A stretch of 64,000 bases of DNA from Rubrobacter taiwanensis. Lineage in GTDB: Bacteria > Actinomycetota > Rubrobacteria > Rubrobacterales > Rubrobacteraceae. The DNA is taken from positions 96,703 through 160,702 of the forward strand of contig NZ_SKBU01000001.1 of assembly GCF_004337705.1 (NCBI RefSeq). The letters are read 5' to 3'. Made by a program: the position numbers and the translations under genes. Below are positions 7,838-16,380 of the stretch, one piece after another. The first letter of the stretch is position 1; each line of letters opens with the position of its first letter. The notes beneath the pieces were generated by a model that worked only from the letters and a program-made list of their open reading frames with translations, was not told the DNA's origin and made no database searches.

Positions 7838-9034
7838 TTAGGGGATGGAGCGCTTCGGAGCGGCGAACACGATCGCGAGCACCAGAACGCCCGCCAGCGC
7901 GGTGGTGAGGCCGGAGATGTAGTAGGTCTCGCGGGTGCCGAAGGCGTCCACGGCGAGCCCGCCGGAGAAGTACGCCAGCGACTCGGCGGCTCCTATCCCC
8001 AGGAAGCGCACGGCGAAGATCCGGCCCAGGAAGTGCTCCGGGACGCGCTTCTGCAGCAGGGTATCGGTGGCGATGTTGTCTATGCCGTTGGAGATCCCGG
8101 CCACCGCTATGGCGCAGAGGGCGAGGAAGAAGGTGGGGGAGAGTCCGGTGGCGCCCATGGCTGCGGCAGAGGCGAAGAAGGCGGCGAAGTAGAGGAGCAG
8201 CAGGTTAGACCGGTCTCCCAGCAGCGCCATGAGGGCGGTGCCCGCGATCATGCCCGCTCCCCAGACGCTGACCAGCAGGCCGTAGCCCGTGTCTCCAGCA
8301 CCGAAGACGTCTTGTGCGAGGAAGACCTCTGCCGGTGTCGTGATGTTTATGGTGAGCACCAGCAGCGAGGTGCCCAGCACGATGGCGAGCGGGATGCGGG
8401 CGCCCTTGAGGTAGGAGAAACCCTCCTTCAGGTCGGTACCGAAGCCGCTCTCCTCCTCGCGCTCGGGGCGGGGCATCGGGATGCGGGAGATAAAGGCGGC
8501 CGAGATCACGTACGCTACGGCGTCCAGCAGGAAGGCCGCGTTCACCCCGACGGTGGCGACCAGAAATCCGCCCAGGGCCGGTCCGGCCATGATCGAGATG
8601 CTGAAGGTCCCGCTGATTATCGAGTTTGCGCGCGTCAGGTCGCCGCCGCCGACCACGCCCGGGAAGGCGGCCCGCACCGTGGGGTTGAAGAAGGTGCGCG
8701 CCAGCCCCGAGCAGAAGACCAGGGCGTAGATCAGGGTCATGTCGCGGGTGAAGACGAGGGCGACCATGATCGCCGCCCGCACCAGGTCGCACGTTACCAG
8801 GATGATGCGCCGCTCCAGGCGGTCGGCCAGCACGCCGACCACCGGGCCGAGGAGGGTGGGGAGGAAGCGCGCCACCAGGGTGCCGCCGACGTTGGCCGCG
8901 CTGCCGGTGATCTGGGCGACCAGGATGATGAGGGCCACCGTGGAGACCGCGTCCCCGAAGAAGGAGAAGGACTGGCCTATCCAGAGCTTCAGGAAGCGCG
9001 GGTTCCTGAAGAGGGGTTCGCTGCGGCGTTCCAT
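7838..9034 (-). CDS. MFS exporter, EntS/MFS_3 type
   Basis: The 398-residue protein has about 12 membrane helices and an N-terminus of the EntS class (FLKLWIGQSFSFFGDAVS), with a cytoplasmic loop LADRLERR between helices 2 and 3. Members export siderophores, macrolides and other small molecules. The start at ATG 9034 follows GGGGAGGGAG. A TATACT box at 9077-9072 lies 37 bases upstream. No siderophore genes are adjacent, so the substrate is open. Confidence 0.88.
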   Translation of the reverse strand: MERRSEPLFRNPRFLKLWIGQSFSFFGDAVSTVALIILVAQITGSAANVGGTLVARFLPTLLGPVVGVLADRLERRIILVTCDLVRAAIMVALVFTRDMTLIYALVFCSGLARTFFNPTVRAAFPGVVGGGDLTRANSIISGTFSISIMAGPALGGFLVATVGVNAAFLLDAVAYVISAAFISRIPMPRPEREEESGFGTDLKEGFSYLKGARIPLAIVLGTSLLVLTINITTPAEVFLAQDVFGAGDTGYGLLVSVWGAGMIAGTALMALLGDRSNLLLLYFAAFFASAAAMGATGLSPTFFLALCAIAVAGISNGIDNIATDTLLQKRVPEHFLGRIFAVRFLGIGAAESLAYFSGGLAVDAFGTRETYYISGLTTALAGVLVLAIVFAAPKRSIP

Positions 9035-9209
9035 CTCCCTCCCCGGTGAATTACCTATCTTGCGGAGGGTAAGTATAGAGTAAGTTCGTGTTCGATATTA
9101 GCCTCAAGGCGCCCGGGTGATCCGGTTCGAAGCCGTCCCGACCGGCGGGGATCCCATGCCGCGGGTGGGCGGGACTTCGGGATAGCGTGGGGAGATCCTC
9201 ACGGAGAGC
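9035..9209. other. Intergenic region upstream of the MFS gene
   Basis: The half next to the MFS gene carries a TATACT -10 candidate on the minus strand (9077-9072). The G+C-rich half next to tyrA contains no gene and no clear terminator that I can support. Confidence 0.4.
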
Positions 9210-10259
9210 TCAGTCCAGAATCTCGGCGCCAAAACCCGCCTCGCGCAGCGCCGCGCGGGCTTCTTTGACCTGCGCGGAGCTCAGGGTGAGCACGAGCGCG
9301 GCCCTCTCCGTGTGGGAGTGGCGCATGTAGAGGTCTAGGATGTTAATGTTCCGGCTGCCCAGCAGGGTCGTAACGCGCGCCAGCGCACCGGGCTGGTTCT
9401 CTAGCGGCACGGCGAGCTCCACGTTCTTCCCTTTCCGCTCGAGGAGGATGCCGCCCAGCTCCTCGTAGGCGTCGCGGGCCCTGCGAAAGCGTTCCTCTAT
9501 GGCTCCCCGGTTGCCGATCTCGCTCCCGATCTGGGCCATCGCCCCCGCGAACGCCCCCAGCGCCTCGCCCAGCGCCGGAGCGTTCGCGGCCAGGATGTCC
9601 GCCCACAGCTCGGGGTTTGAGGCTCCCACCCGCGTGAGGTCCCGGAAGGACGGTCCGGCGAACGAGAGGGCCTCCGGCGAGATGTCCGAGGCGACCTTCA
9701 GCAGGGCGACCGCCATCAGGTGCGGCAGGTGCGAGAGGGCCGCCATCAGCAGGTCGTGCTTCTCCGGGGGCACGGCCGTGGGTGTTGCTCTCAGGGTGTC
9801 GCGGACGAAGGCGCTCACCCGCCGGTAGACCTCCGGGTCGGTCCTCTCGGTCGGGGTTAGGAAGTAGCGGGCGCCGCGGAAGAGGTCGGCGTCGGCGTTG
9901 TTCACGCCCGAGAGCTGGCTGCCGGCCATCGGGTGGCCGCCGACGTACCGGAGACCGGCTCTCTCCGCCGCCTCCACGAGCGGCATCTTCACGCTGGCCA
10001 CGTCGGTCACCGGGGCGTCTGTGGGGGCCAGCTCGCCCAGCAGCCTCGTGGACTGGGAGATGGGGGCGGCCAGGATCACAAGATCCGCTCCCCGCGCCTC
10101 CTTCAGGGTCGAGGCCCGGTCTATGGCGCCGAGCGCGGCGGCGCGTTCCAGCACCTCCGCGCGATCCACCCCGACGACCTCCCAGCCGCTCTTGCGGGCC
10201 GCGAGCCCGATGGACCCCCCGATAAGCCCGACCCCGACTATCCCGAGGGTGCCGCTCAT
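9210..10259 (-). CDS. tyrA: Prephenate dehydrogenase with C-terminal ACT domain
   Basis: It catalyses NAD(P)-dependent oxidative decarboxylation of prephenate (or arogenate) in tyrosine synthesis. The 349-residue protein opens with a Rossmann loop GIVGVGLIGGSIGLA (residues 5-19) and carries the catalytic-site sequence GGHPMAGSQLSG near residue 107. The final 70 residues form an ACT domain (AVPLENQPGALARVTTLL), which usually binds the end-product amino acid for feedback control. Its ATG overlaps the stop of the hisC-like gene by four bases, and the two are divergent from chorismate mutase and DAHP synthase. Confidence 0.93.
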   Translation of the reverse strand: MSGTLGIVGVGLIGGSIGLAARKSGWEVVGVDRAEVLERAAALGAIDRASTLKEARGADLVILAAPISQSTRLLGELAPTDAPVTDVASVKMPLVEAAERAGLRYVGGHPMAGSQLSGVNNADADLFRGARYFLTPTERTDPEVYRRVSAFVRDTLRATPTAVPPEKHDLLMAALSHLPHLMAVALLKVASDISPEALSFAGPSFRDLTRVGASNPELWADILAANAPALGEALGAFAGAMAQIGSEIGNRGAIEERFRRARDAYEELGGILLERKGKNVELAVPLENQPGALARVTTLLGSRNINILDLYMRHSHTERAALVLTLSSAQVKEARAALREAGFGAEILD

Positions 10260-11317
10260 CTTGCGGAGATCGCTTCTATCACGCGGTCGTTCTCCCCGGA
10301 GTCGCCGACCGTTATGCGGCTCCAGCCCGGGAACCCGAGCGCCTCGCCCTCGCGTACCAGCACGCCGCCGCGCTCGAAGAGATCCGCCGGTATCTTCGCC
10401 AAGATGAAGTTCCCCTGCGAGGGAACGTAGTCGTAGCCTGCGGCGGCGAAGGCGCTCTGAAGCCTCTCCCGCTCCTCGATCACGAAGCGGGCGCGCTTGC
10501 GGATCAGATCTCCCTCCCGCATGGAGGCGGTGGCCGCAGCCTGCGCGGGGGCGTTTACGGAGAACGGGAAGCGGACGCGCTCGAAGTAGTCGGCGACCGG
10601 TTCTGGCGCGATGCCGTAACCCACCCGGAGGGCGGCCAGCCCGTGCACCTTGGAGAAGGTGCGCGCCGAGACCACGTTCGGCGTGGAGAGCGCGAGCTCG
10701 TGCGAGCCGGCGTAGGCCGGGTCGGAGACGAACTCGTAATAGGCTTCATCCAGCACGAGGAGCACCTCTTCGGGCAGGGAGGCGGCGAGCTCGCGCACCG
10801 CGGCGAGCGGGAGGCAGGTGCCCGTGGGGTTGTTCGGGTTGCAGAGCACGACGGCCCGGGTGCGCTCGGTGACCGCTGCCAGCAGGGCTTCGGGGTCCAC
10901 GGCCTTCTCCGCGGTCAGCTCCACGGGCCGGGACTCGAGCCCGAGGATGCGGGCGATGGCCGGATAGAGCGAGAAGGAGGGCCAGGGGTAGACGATCTCG
11001 CCCGGCCGCTCCAGGATGGCGAGGAGGTTAGAGAGCACCTCGCTGGAGCCGTTGCCTATGATGACGTTGGCGGTGGAGCTGCCCGGGTTGGCCGCGGCGA
11101 CGGCTTCCCGGAGCGCAGCCGCCTCCCGCTCCGGGTAGCGGTTCGCGCGCGCGAGCGACTCGCGCACGGCGGCCTCAGCCCCGGGCAGCGGCCCGAAGGA
11201 GAGCTCGTTCATCGTCAGCTTCACGTAGCCGGCCGGGCCGCGGTCCGCCTCCAGCTCTTTGGCCAGATGCGGCGGCCGGTAGGGTCTTAGGGGGTCCAGT
11301 TCCGGTCTGAATCTCAC
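10256..11317 (-). CDS. hisC: HisC-like aminotransferase (histidinol-phosphate or aromatic)
   Basis: This is a PLP-dependent fold-type I aminotransferase of 353 residues. The GTG at 11317 is preceded by AAGGAG nine bases upstream; a longer reading to 11386 would cross the divergent promoter. Visible motifs are NPNNPTG, LDEAYYEF and TFSKVHGLAALRVGYG, with the PLP lysine in SK near residue 221. HisC proteins often accept phenylpyruvate and hydroxyphenylpyruvate. Overlap with tyrA and the absence of other his genes suggest it works as the aromatic aminotransferase here. Confidence 0.9.
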   Translation of the reverse strand: MRFRPELDPLRPYRPPHLAKELEADRGPAGYVKLTMNELSFGPLPGAEAAVRESLARANRYPEREAAALREAVAAANPGSSTANVIIGNGSSEVLSNLLAILERPGEIVYPWPSFSLYPAIARILGLESRPVELTAEKAVDPEALLAAVTERTRAVVLCNPNNPTGTCLPLAAVRELAASLPEEVLLVLDEAYYEFVSDPAYAGSHELALSTPNVVSARTFSKVHGLAALRVGYGIAPEPVADYFERVRFPFSVNAPAQAAATASMREGDLIRKRARFVIEERERLQSAFAAAGYDYVPSQGNFILAKIPADLFERGGVLVREGEALGFPGWSRITVGDSGENDRVIEAISAR

Positions 11318-11393
11318 TCCGCAGCACTCCTTGGCGAGCTCGCTGTTACACGCAGGTAGACTAGACCCGCCGGAAACGGCTTGCAACAGGCGG

Positions 11394-11423
11394 TTGCCGG
11401 GGAGGTGTGGGGGGTGTTACAAT
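11394..11423 (+). promoter_or_regulatory. Promoter of the chorismate mutase-DAHP synthase operon
   Basis: TTGCCG (11394-11399) and TACAAT (11418-11423) are separated by 18 bases. The expected start site near 11430 leaves a four-base leader before ATG 11434. No ribosome-binding site precedes that ATG. Confidence 0.7.
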
Positions 11424-11433
11424 CGCCGGTCTG

Positions 11434-11739
11434 ATGAACGGTTCGGGCAAACCCGAGGTAGACACCAGGATCCGGGAGCTGCGGGCGCGCATAGACGCGG
11501 TGGACCTGGAGCTCGTCCGCAAGCTCAACGAGCGCGCCCGGCTGGTGCAGCAGATCGCGGAGCTCAAGGAGGGGGCGGGGGTGAAGATCTACGACCCCAA
11601 ACGGGAGGAGGAGATCCTGCGCCGTGTGGCCGAGGAGAACCCCGGCCCGATCTACGACTCCTCGATGCGCGAGATCTTTGAGCTGATCCTGCACCGCATC
11701 CGGGACCTGGAGGTGCAGCGCGGCGAGTTCTCCGGCTAG
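11434..11739 (+). CDS. Chorismate mutase, AroQ class
   Basis: This stand-alone all-helical AroQ-type chorismate mutase of 101 residues converts chorismate to prephenate. Typical motifs are [24 protein letters not shown], the helix-1 dimer segment with catalytic Arg, then Lys in QQIAELK and [13 protein letters not shown] 11434 is preferred over a GTG-type start at 11407, because the -10 box lies between them. It is immediately followed by DAHP synthase. In several bacteria these enzymes form a complex in which the synthase activates the mutase; that is possible here but not shown. Confidence 0.9.
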   Translation: MNGSGKPEVDTRIRELRARIDAVDLELVRKLNERARLVQQIAELKEGAGVKIYDPKREEEILRRVAEENPGPIYDSSMREIFELILHRIRDLEVQRGEFSG

Positions 11740-11746
11740 GGTGGTT

Positions 11747-12547
11747 ATGGACGGCATAGCGAACGGTTCGACGCCCAACGGCCTCATCCAAGCCGGTGCC
11801 TTCCGCATCATCGCCGGCCCCTGCACCGTGGAGAGCTACGAGCAGCTCTCCACCTCGGCGAAGCTGGTGAAGCAGGCCGGTTTCGAGTACCTCAGGGGCG
11901 GGGCCTTCAAGCCCCGCACCTCGCCCTACTCCTTCCAGGGGCTCGGGGAGGAGGGGCTGAAGATCCTCTCCCAGGTCGGCCGGGAGCAGGGCCTTAAGGT
12001 CGTGACCGAGGTCCTCGACCCCTACGACATCGAGCTGGTGATGGAGCACGCCGAGGTGCTGCAGATCGGCACGCGCAACATGGCGAACTTCGCGCTGCTC
12101 AAGCGCGTCGGGGCTGCCATCGCGGGTACGGACCACGGTGTGATCCTCAAGCGCGGGTTCGCAGCTACCGTGGAGGAGTGGCTTCTGGCCGCGGAGTACA
12201 TCACCAGCGCGGGCGGGGAGAACGTGGTGCTCTGCGAGCGGGGCATCAGGACTTTTGAGACCTCCACGCGCTTCACGCTCGACCTTTCGGCGGTTCAGGT
12301 TGCCCGGCGGCTCTCGGACCTGCCGGTGGTCGTGGACCCATCCCACGCCGCCGGGCGCAGGGATCTCGTGCTCCCGCTCAGCAGGGCTGCGGTCGCCGTG
12401 GACGCCGACGGGCTTCTGATCGAGAGTCACCACGAGCCGCAGGAGGCGCTCTGCGACGGCGAGCAGGCGCTCCCGGTGGACGGGCTTCTGAGCCTCCGGG
12501 AGGCGCTGGAGCCGTTCGCGGCTGCGATGGGCCGCAAGGTCGTATAA
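11747..12547 (+). CDS. aroF: 3-deoxy-7-phosphoheptulonate synthase, type I-beta
   Basis: This enzyme performs the first shikimate-pathway step, condensing phosphoenolpyruvate with erythrose 4-phosphate. The product has about 266 residues (ATG 11747; GTG 11741 is an alternative two codons upstream). It carries AGPCTVES, the PEP-binding [29 protein letters not shown] and the metal-site segment [12 protein letters not shown]. There is no N-terminal ACT or ferredoxin-like regulatory extension, so feedback may act through the neighbouring chorismate mutase. The gap to that gene is only seven bases. Confidence 0.93.
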   Translation: MDGIANGSTPNGLIQAGAFRIIAGPCTVESYEQLSTSAKLVKQAGFEYLRGGAFKPRTSPYSFQGLGEEGLKILSQVGREQGLKVVTEVLDPYDIELVMEHAEVLQIGTRNMANFALLKRVGAAIAGTDHGVILKRGFAATVEEWLLAAEYITSAGGENVVLCERGIRTFETSTRFTLDLSAVQVARRLSDLPVVVDPSHAAGRRDLVLPLSRAAVAVDADGLLIESHHEPQEALCDGEQALPVDGLLSLREALEPFAAAMGRKVV

Positions 12548-12557
12548 ACTCCTGCCC

Positions 12558-14078
12558 GTGATGCGGGATACCGGCGAGATTCGCTTCGCGCGGCGGTTCG
12601 TCTTGGAGCGCCAGCTCGGGGCCGGAGGCATGGCCCGCGTCTTCCTGGGCCGGGACGAGGTTCTGGGGCGGCGGGTGGCGGTCAAGATCCTCTACCCCTA
12701 CTACAGCGACACGGAGATCGGGGCCCGTTTCCGGCGCGAGGGGCGCACCGCGGCCCGGCTCTCGCACCGCAACATAGTCCAGGTTTACGACGCCGGGGAG
12801 GCGGAGTTCGAGGGCCGGCAGGTCTCCTACATCGTGATGGAGTACCTGCCCGGCGGGGATCTGAAAGAGCTCATCCAGAGAGACGGCCGCCTGCCGGAGC
12901 GGGAGGTCGCCCGGATCGGGAGCGAGCTCGCGGCCGGGCTCGTTCACGCACACGAGCACGGCATCGTCCACCGGGACATCAAGCCGCTCAACGTCCTGAT
13001 GGACGCCGAAGGGCATCCCAAGCTCTCGGACTTCGGCATCGCCCACGCCCTGGACTTCACGCAGTTCACCCGGACCGGCTCTTTCCTGGGCACCGCGCTC
13101 TACGCGCCGCCGGAACAGCTGCGCGGGGAGCGCGTGACCCACAAGAGCGACGTCTATTCTTTAGGGGTCACGCTCTACCACGCGGCGGCCGGCGCCCCGC
13201 CGTTCGAGGGCTCGCCGCTCTCGGTTGCGCGCAAGCACGAGTCCGAGCCGCCGCCCCCGCCGCGGGAGAGGGGAGCTCCGATCGGTGCGGAGCTGGAGGC
13301 TCTGATCCTGGAATGCCTGGAGAAAGATCCCGGGAGGCGCCCGGACGCCGCTGCGGTGCGCCGGCGCCTGATGGAGATCTCGACCCCCCCGGCGAGCAGG
13401 CCCGCCGCTCCGCCTCCGCCGGAGCGGCCCGTGCCGAGAGAGGAGCGGAAGAGGTCGCGCCGGCCGGCGGTGCTGGCTGGCGCGGCCCTGGTGGCGCTCT
13501 TGGTCGGCTTCGGGGCCTACGCTCTGCTGGCCGGCGACGGCTTCCAGGAAGCCGGAGAGACTCGGGCCCCCGCAGAGCAGGCACAACGTCCGGAAGAGCC
13601 GGCAGAGAGTGCCCCGCCGGAGGGCGGCCCCGCCGGCGCTCCTTCCACCCGCCAGGAAGAGCCCGAACCCGGGGCTGCCGGGCGGGAAGATCCCGAGACG
13701 CCGCCGGAAGAGACGGCCGGGGAGCGGGCCTCTCCGCTCTCCGCTGAGGCTGCGGAGCGGGCGGTGCGGGAGATGTATCTCGCGGCGGCGTCGGACGACC
13801 CCGGCAGCTCCTGGGACTACCTCTCCGGCCGCTTCCGGCAGCAGGTGGGCTCCCGGGAGGCCTGGACCGGCCAGTTCGACACCCTGGAGCGGATAGAGTT
13901 CCTGCGGGGACCGGAGGCCGAGGTCTCGGGAGACACGGCCCGGGTCTCCTTCGTGACCCTGGCCCGTCACACGGACCGCACGGAGCAGAACACCGCCACC
14001 TGGGTTCTTATCAGCGAGGGAGGGGTGTGGAAGCTGGACGAGCTTGCCGCCATCCAGACGCGGGTGGTAGAGAGCTGA
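12558..14078 (+). CDS. Membrane Ser/Thr protein kinase with extracytoplasmic NTF2-like domain
   Basis: The 506-residue protein has an N-terminal Hanks-type kinase (residues 8-270): glycine loop LGAGGMARVF, VAVKIL lysine, catalytic HRDIKPLNVL and DFGIA. A Pro/Ala-rich linker and one membrane helix (about 302-325) follow, then an acidic, Pro/Glu-rich extracellular spacer and a C-terminal domain of about 105 residues ending WKLDELAAIQ, which looks NTF2/SnoaL-like. There are no PASTA repeats. A TATAAA box (12543-12548) inside the aroF stop predicts a transcript starting three bases before the GTG. HtrA follows nine bases downstream, suggesting envelope-stress signalling. Confidence 0.9.
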   Translation: MMRDTGEIRFARRFVLERQLGAGGMARVFLGRDEVLGRRVAVKILYPYYSDTEIGARFRREGRTAARLSHRNIVQVYDAGEAEFEGRQVSYIVMEYLPGGDLKELIQRDGRLPEREVARIGSELAAGLVHAHEHGIVHRDIKPLNVLMDAEGHPKLSDFGIAHALDFTQFTRTGSFLGTALYAPPEQLRGERVTHKSDVYSLGVTLYHAAAGAPPFEGSPLSVARKHESEPPPPPRERGAPIGAELEALILECLEKDPGRRPDAAAVRRRLMEISTPPASRPAAPPPPERPVPREERKRSRRPAVLAGAALVALLVGFGAYALLAGDGFQEAGETRAPAEQAQRPEEPAESAPPEGGPAGAPSTRQEEPEPGAAGREDPETPPEETAGERASPLSAEAAERAVREMYLAAASDDPGSSWDYLSGRFRQQVGSREAWTGQFDTLERIEFLRGPEAEVSGDTARVSFVTLARHTDRTEQNTATWVLISEGGVWKLDELAAIQTRVVES

Positions 14079-14087
14079 TCTCTCCGG

Positions 14088-15323
14088 ATGCCGGACCGGA
14101 TATGGTTTAGAATCAGCGGCGGCAGGCGTAGCGCAGGCGGGAGGTTCTCTGCCCTGAAAACCGCACTCACATCGCTCGTTTCGGCCGTCATCGGGGGGCT
14201 GGTCGCGATCCTGCTGGTGGCGGCCGGCGTCCTGGGCATAGACGACGCCCCGACGGGTGACGTTACGATCAACGAGGTGGCGCCCGAGAGCCTGCCGCGA
14301 TCCGACGCCCCCGCCGCAGGCCCCGGTGCCCTGCCGGTGCGCGAGATCTACACGCGGGACGGGCCGGGCGTGGTGAGCGTCGAGGTGCAATCGAATGGCA
14401 GCCTCGGCGGCGGCTCCGGGTTCGTGCTGGACGAGAGCGGGCACATACTCACCAACCAGCACGTGATAGACGGGGCGGAGAGGGTCCTGATCCAGTTCTC
14501 CAGCGGGGCCCGGGCGGAGGCCGAGATCGTGGGGGAGGACCCCTCGACGGACATCGCCGTGCTCCGGGTCGAGGAGACCGGCGAGCCGCTGGTGCCGCTC
14601 ACGCTGGGCGACTCCGACTCCGTGCGGGTGGGTGATCCGGTCATAGCCATCGGGAATCCCCTCAACGTCGGTGCCAGCGTCACGACCGGGATCGTGAGCG
14701 GCATCGGACGCGCCATAAAGGCGCCCAACGATTTCACCATAGACGGCGCGATCCAGACGGATGCGGCCATCAATCCCGGCAACTCCGGCGGGCCGCTGCT
14801 GGACGCCCGCGGGCTCGTGGTGGGCGTCAACTCCCAGATCATCTCCGAGACCGGCGGGTTCCAGGGCGTCGGCTTCGCGGTGCCCATCAACACGGTCAAG
14901 GATGTTGTGCGACAGCTCATAACCACCGGTGAGGTCCGGCACGGCTACCTGGGCGTCCAGATGTTCTCGGTCGGGGTGGAGGAGCTGGCGGCCTACAGCG
15001 GCCTCTCCCCCGAGGAATTCTCCCGGGAGCACGGCCTGCCGGAGAACGGAGCGATCGTGACCGACGTGGTGCCGGACGGTCCGGCCGACCGGGCCGGGAT
15101 CCGGGGCGGCCGGGAGGAGCGCGAGATCGCCGGGCTCCCCGTCCCGATAGGGGACGTGATCACGGAGATAGACGGCGAACCCGTCCGCGACTCGGAGGAC
15201 GTTATCCGGGCCGTCAACGCCTCCCGGCCGGGAGACGAGCTGGATCTGACCGTCGTCTCTCCCGGAGGCGAGCCGCGCACCGAGCGGGTGACGCTCGGTG
15301 TCCAGCCCTCGCAGACCCCCTGA
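14088..15323 (+). CDS. htrA: HtrA/DegP-family membrane-anchored serine protease with PDZ domain
   Basis: The 411-residue protein has one N-terminal membrane anchor (about residues 20-45) and then a trypsin-like domain with His near 125 (TNQHVIDGA), Asp near 155 (STDIAVL) and Ser near 233 (NPGNSGGP). A PDZ domain follows from about 290 to 405, with a 25-residue insertion (GGREEREIAGLPVPIG). HtrA proteases degrade misfolded envelope proteins. Its place directly behind a receptor-like kinase suggests a shared stress role. Confidence 0.93.
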   Translation: MPDRIWFRISGGRRSAGGRFSALKTALTSLVSAVIGGLVAILLVAAGVLGIDDAPTGDVTINEVAPESLPRSDAPAAGPGALPVREIYTRDGPGVVSVEVQSNGSLGGGSGFVLDESGHILTNQHVIDGAERVLIQFSSGARAEAEIVGEDPSTDIAVLRVEETGEPLVPLTLGDSDSVRVGDPVIAIGNPLNVGASVTTGIVSGIGRAIKAPNDFTIDGAIQTDAAINPGNSGGPLLDARGLVVGVNSQIISETGGFQGVGFAVPINTVKDVVRQLITTGEVRHGYLGVQMFSVGVEELAAYSGLSPEEFSREHGLPENGAIVTDVVPDGPADRAGIRGGREEREIAGLPVPIGDVITEIDGEPVRDSEDVIRAVNASRPGDELDLTVVSPGGEPRTERVTLGVQPSQTP

Positions 15324-15332
15324 GCGGCAGAT

Positions 15333-15344
15333 ACCTCAAATGAG
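15333..15344. promoter_or_regulatory. Palindrome CCTCAAATGAGG upstream of the response regulator
   Basis: A perfect 5-bp inverted repeat with a two-base centre lies 77 bases before the response-regulator start. Its size fits a NarL/FixJ-type dimer site, but no second copy is seen to support this. Confidence 0.35.
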
Positions 15345-15420
15345 GGATTGCGCCTGGGGCCGGAGCGGGGCATGATCCCGGTTAGAGAGAGAACGGGCTC
15401 TTCTGAAGGGTGGCGAGCCG

Positions 15421-16101
15421 ATGACCCCGTCCGGGCGGGTGGCACTGATCGAGGATCATGTCTCGTTCCGGCAGGCCCTGGCCTACCTGATCGGCCAGGA
15501 GCCGGAGCTCGAGGTCGTCTGGCAGGCGGGCACCCTCGCCGAAGCCCGAGAGATCATAGATCTCGCCGCCGATGTGGCGCTGGTGGATCTGGGGCTGCCC
15601 GACGGCGAAGGGACCCCGCTCATCCGGAAACTGCGCGAGGTCAACCCCCGCATCACGATACTGGTCCTTACCGCGAGCGTGGACCGCGAGCGAATCGCCC
15701 GGGCCGTGGAGGCCGGAGCCGCGGGCGTCTTGCACAAGTCCTCCAGCCTGGAGGAGATCCTGGACGCCCTCCGGCGGCTGCTGGCAGGCGAGACCCTCAT
15801 GCCGCCGAACGAGGTCGCGGAGCTCGTGCGGCTGGCCGGCAGGAGGCGCGACCAGGAATACGAGGCCCGGCTCGCCATCCGCAGGCTCACCCCGCGCGAG
15901 CGGGAGGTTCTTCAGGTGCTGGCCGAAGGGCTCTCCAACAGGGAGATCGCCCGGAGACTGCACATAACGGTCGAGACCGAACGTACCCACATGGTACACA
16001 TACTGGAGAAGCTGGGAGTCCACTCCCGGCTGGAGGCCCTGGTCTTCGCCGTGCGCCACGGGCTGGTGGAGATCCCACGCTCCCCGGCCGACCCCCCTTA
16101 G
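15421..16101 (+). CDS. NarL/FixJ-family response regulator
   Basis: The 226-residue protein has a receiver domain (residues 7-120) with acidic pair IEDH, phosphoacceptor Asp near 56 (ALVDLGLPDGEG) and the conserved Lys (LHKSSSLEEI). A LuxR-type HTH lies at about 155-215 (LTPREREVLQVLAEGLSNREIA). No histidine kinase is adjacent, so the partner lies elsewhere or the upstream Ser/Thr kinase modifies it. ATG 15421 was chosen because the receiver begins six residues in. Confidence 0.92.
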   Translation: MTPSGRVALIEDHVSFRQALAYLIGQEPELEVVWQAGTLAEAREIIDLAADVALVDLGLPDGEGTPLIRKLREVNPRITILVLTASVDRERIARAVEAGAAGVLHKSSSLEEILDALRRLLAGETLMPPNEVAELVRLAGRRRDQEYEARLAIRRLTPREREVLQVLAEGLSNREIARRLHITVETERTHMVHILEKLGVHSRLEALVFAVRHGLVEIPRSPADPP

Positions 16102-16130
16102 TTGCCCCGCACCCCTCCGAATGCTACATT
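16102..16130 (+). promoter_or_regulatory. Promoter of the cold-shock gene
   Basis: TTGCCC (16102-16107) and TACATT (16125-16130) are 17 bases apart. This predicts a start near 16137 and a 32-base leader containing GGGAGG. Confidence 0.55.
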
Positions 16131-16168
16131 TCCCGCCTGTCCGGTGCTTATACCTTGCGGGAGGTGGC

Positions 16169-16378
16169 TTGGCACGCGGCAGGGTAAAGTGGTTCTCCGA
16201 CGAGAAGGGGTACGGCTTCATCGAGAGCGAGAGCGGCGAGGCCCTCTTCGTCCACTACTCGCAGATCGTGGCCGACGGTTTTAAGACCCTCAGGGAGGGA
16301 GCCCCCGTGGAGTTCGAGGTCGTGGACGGCAGCCGGCGCCGGGAGGCGGCCAGGGTCCGGGAGCTGAAGCAGGACTGA
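16169..16378 (+). CDS. csp: CspA-family cold-shock protein
   Basis: This is a 69-residue OB-fold nucleic-acid chaperone. RNP1 is seen as KGYGFIE and RNP2 as LFVHYSQI (the usual form is VFVHFSAI). TTG 16169 follows GGGAGG and gives a normal-length protein starting MARGRVKWF; the longer reading from 16121 runs through the promoter. The end is slightly basic (RRREAARVRELKQD). rpiA follows after two bases. Confidence 0.93.
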   Translation: MARGRVKWFSDEKGYGFIESESGEALFVHYSQIVADGFKTLREGAPVEFEVVDGSRRREAARVRELKQD

Positions 16379-16380
16379 TC

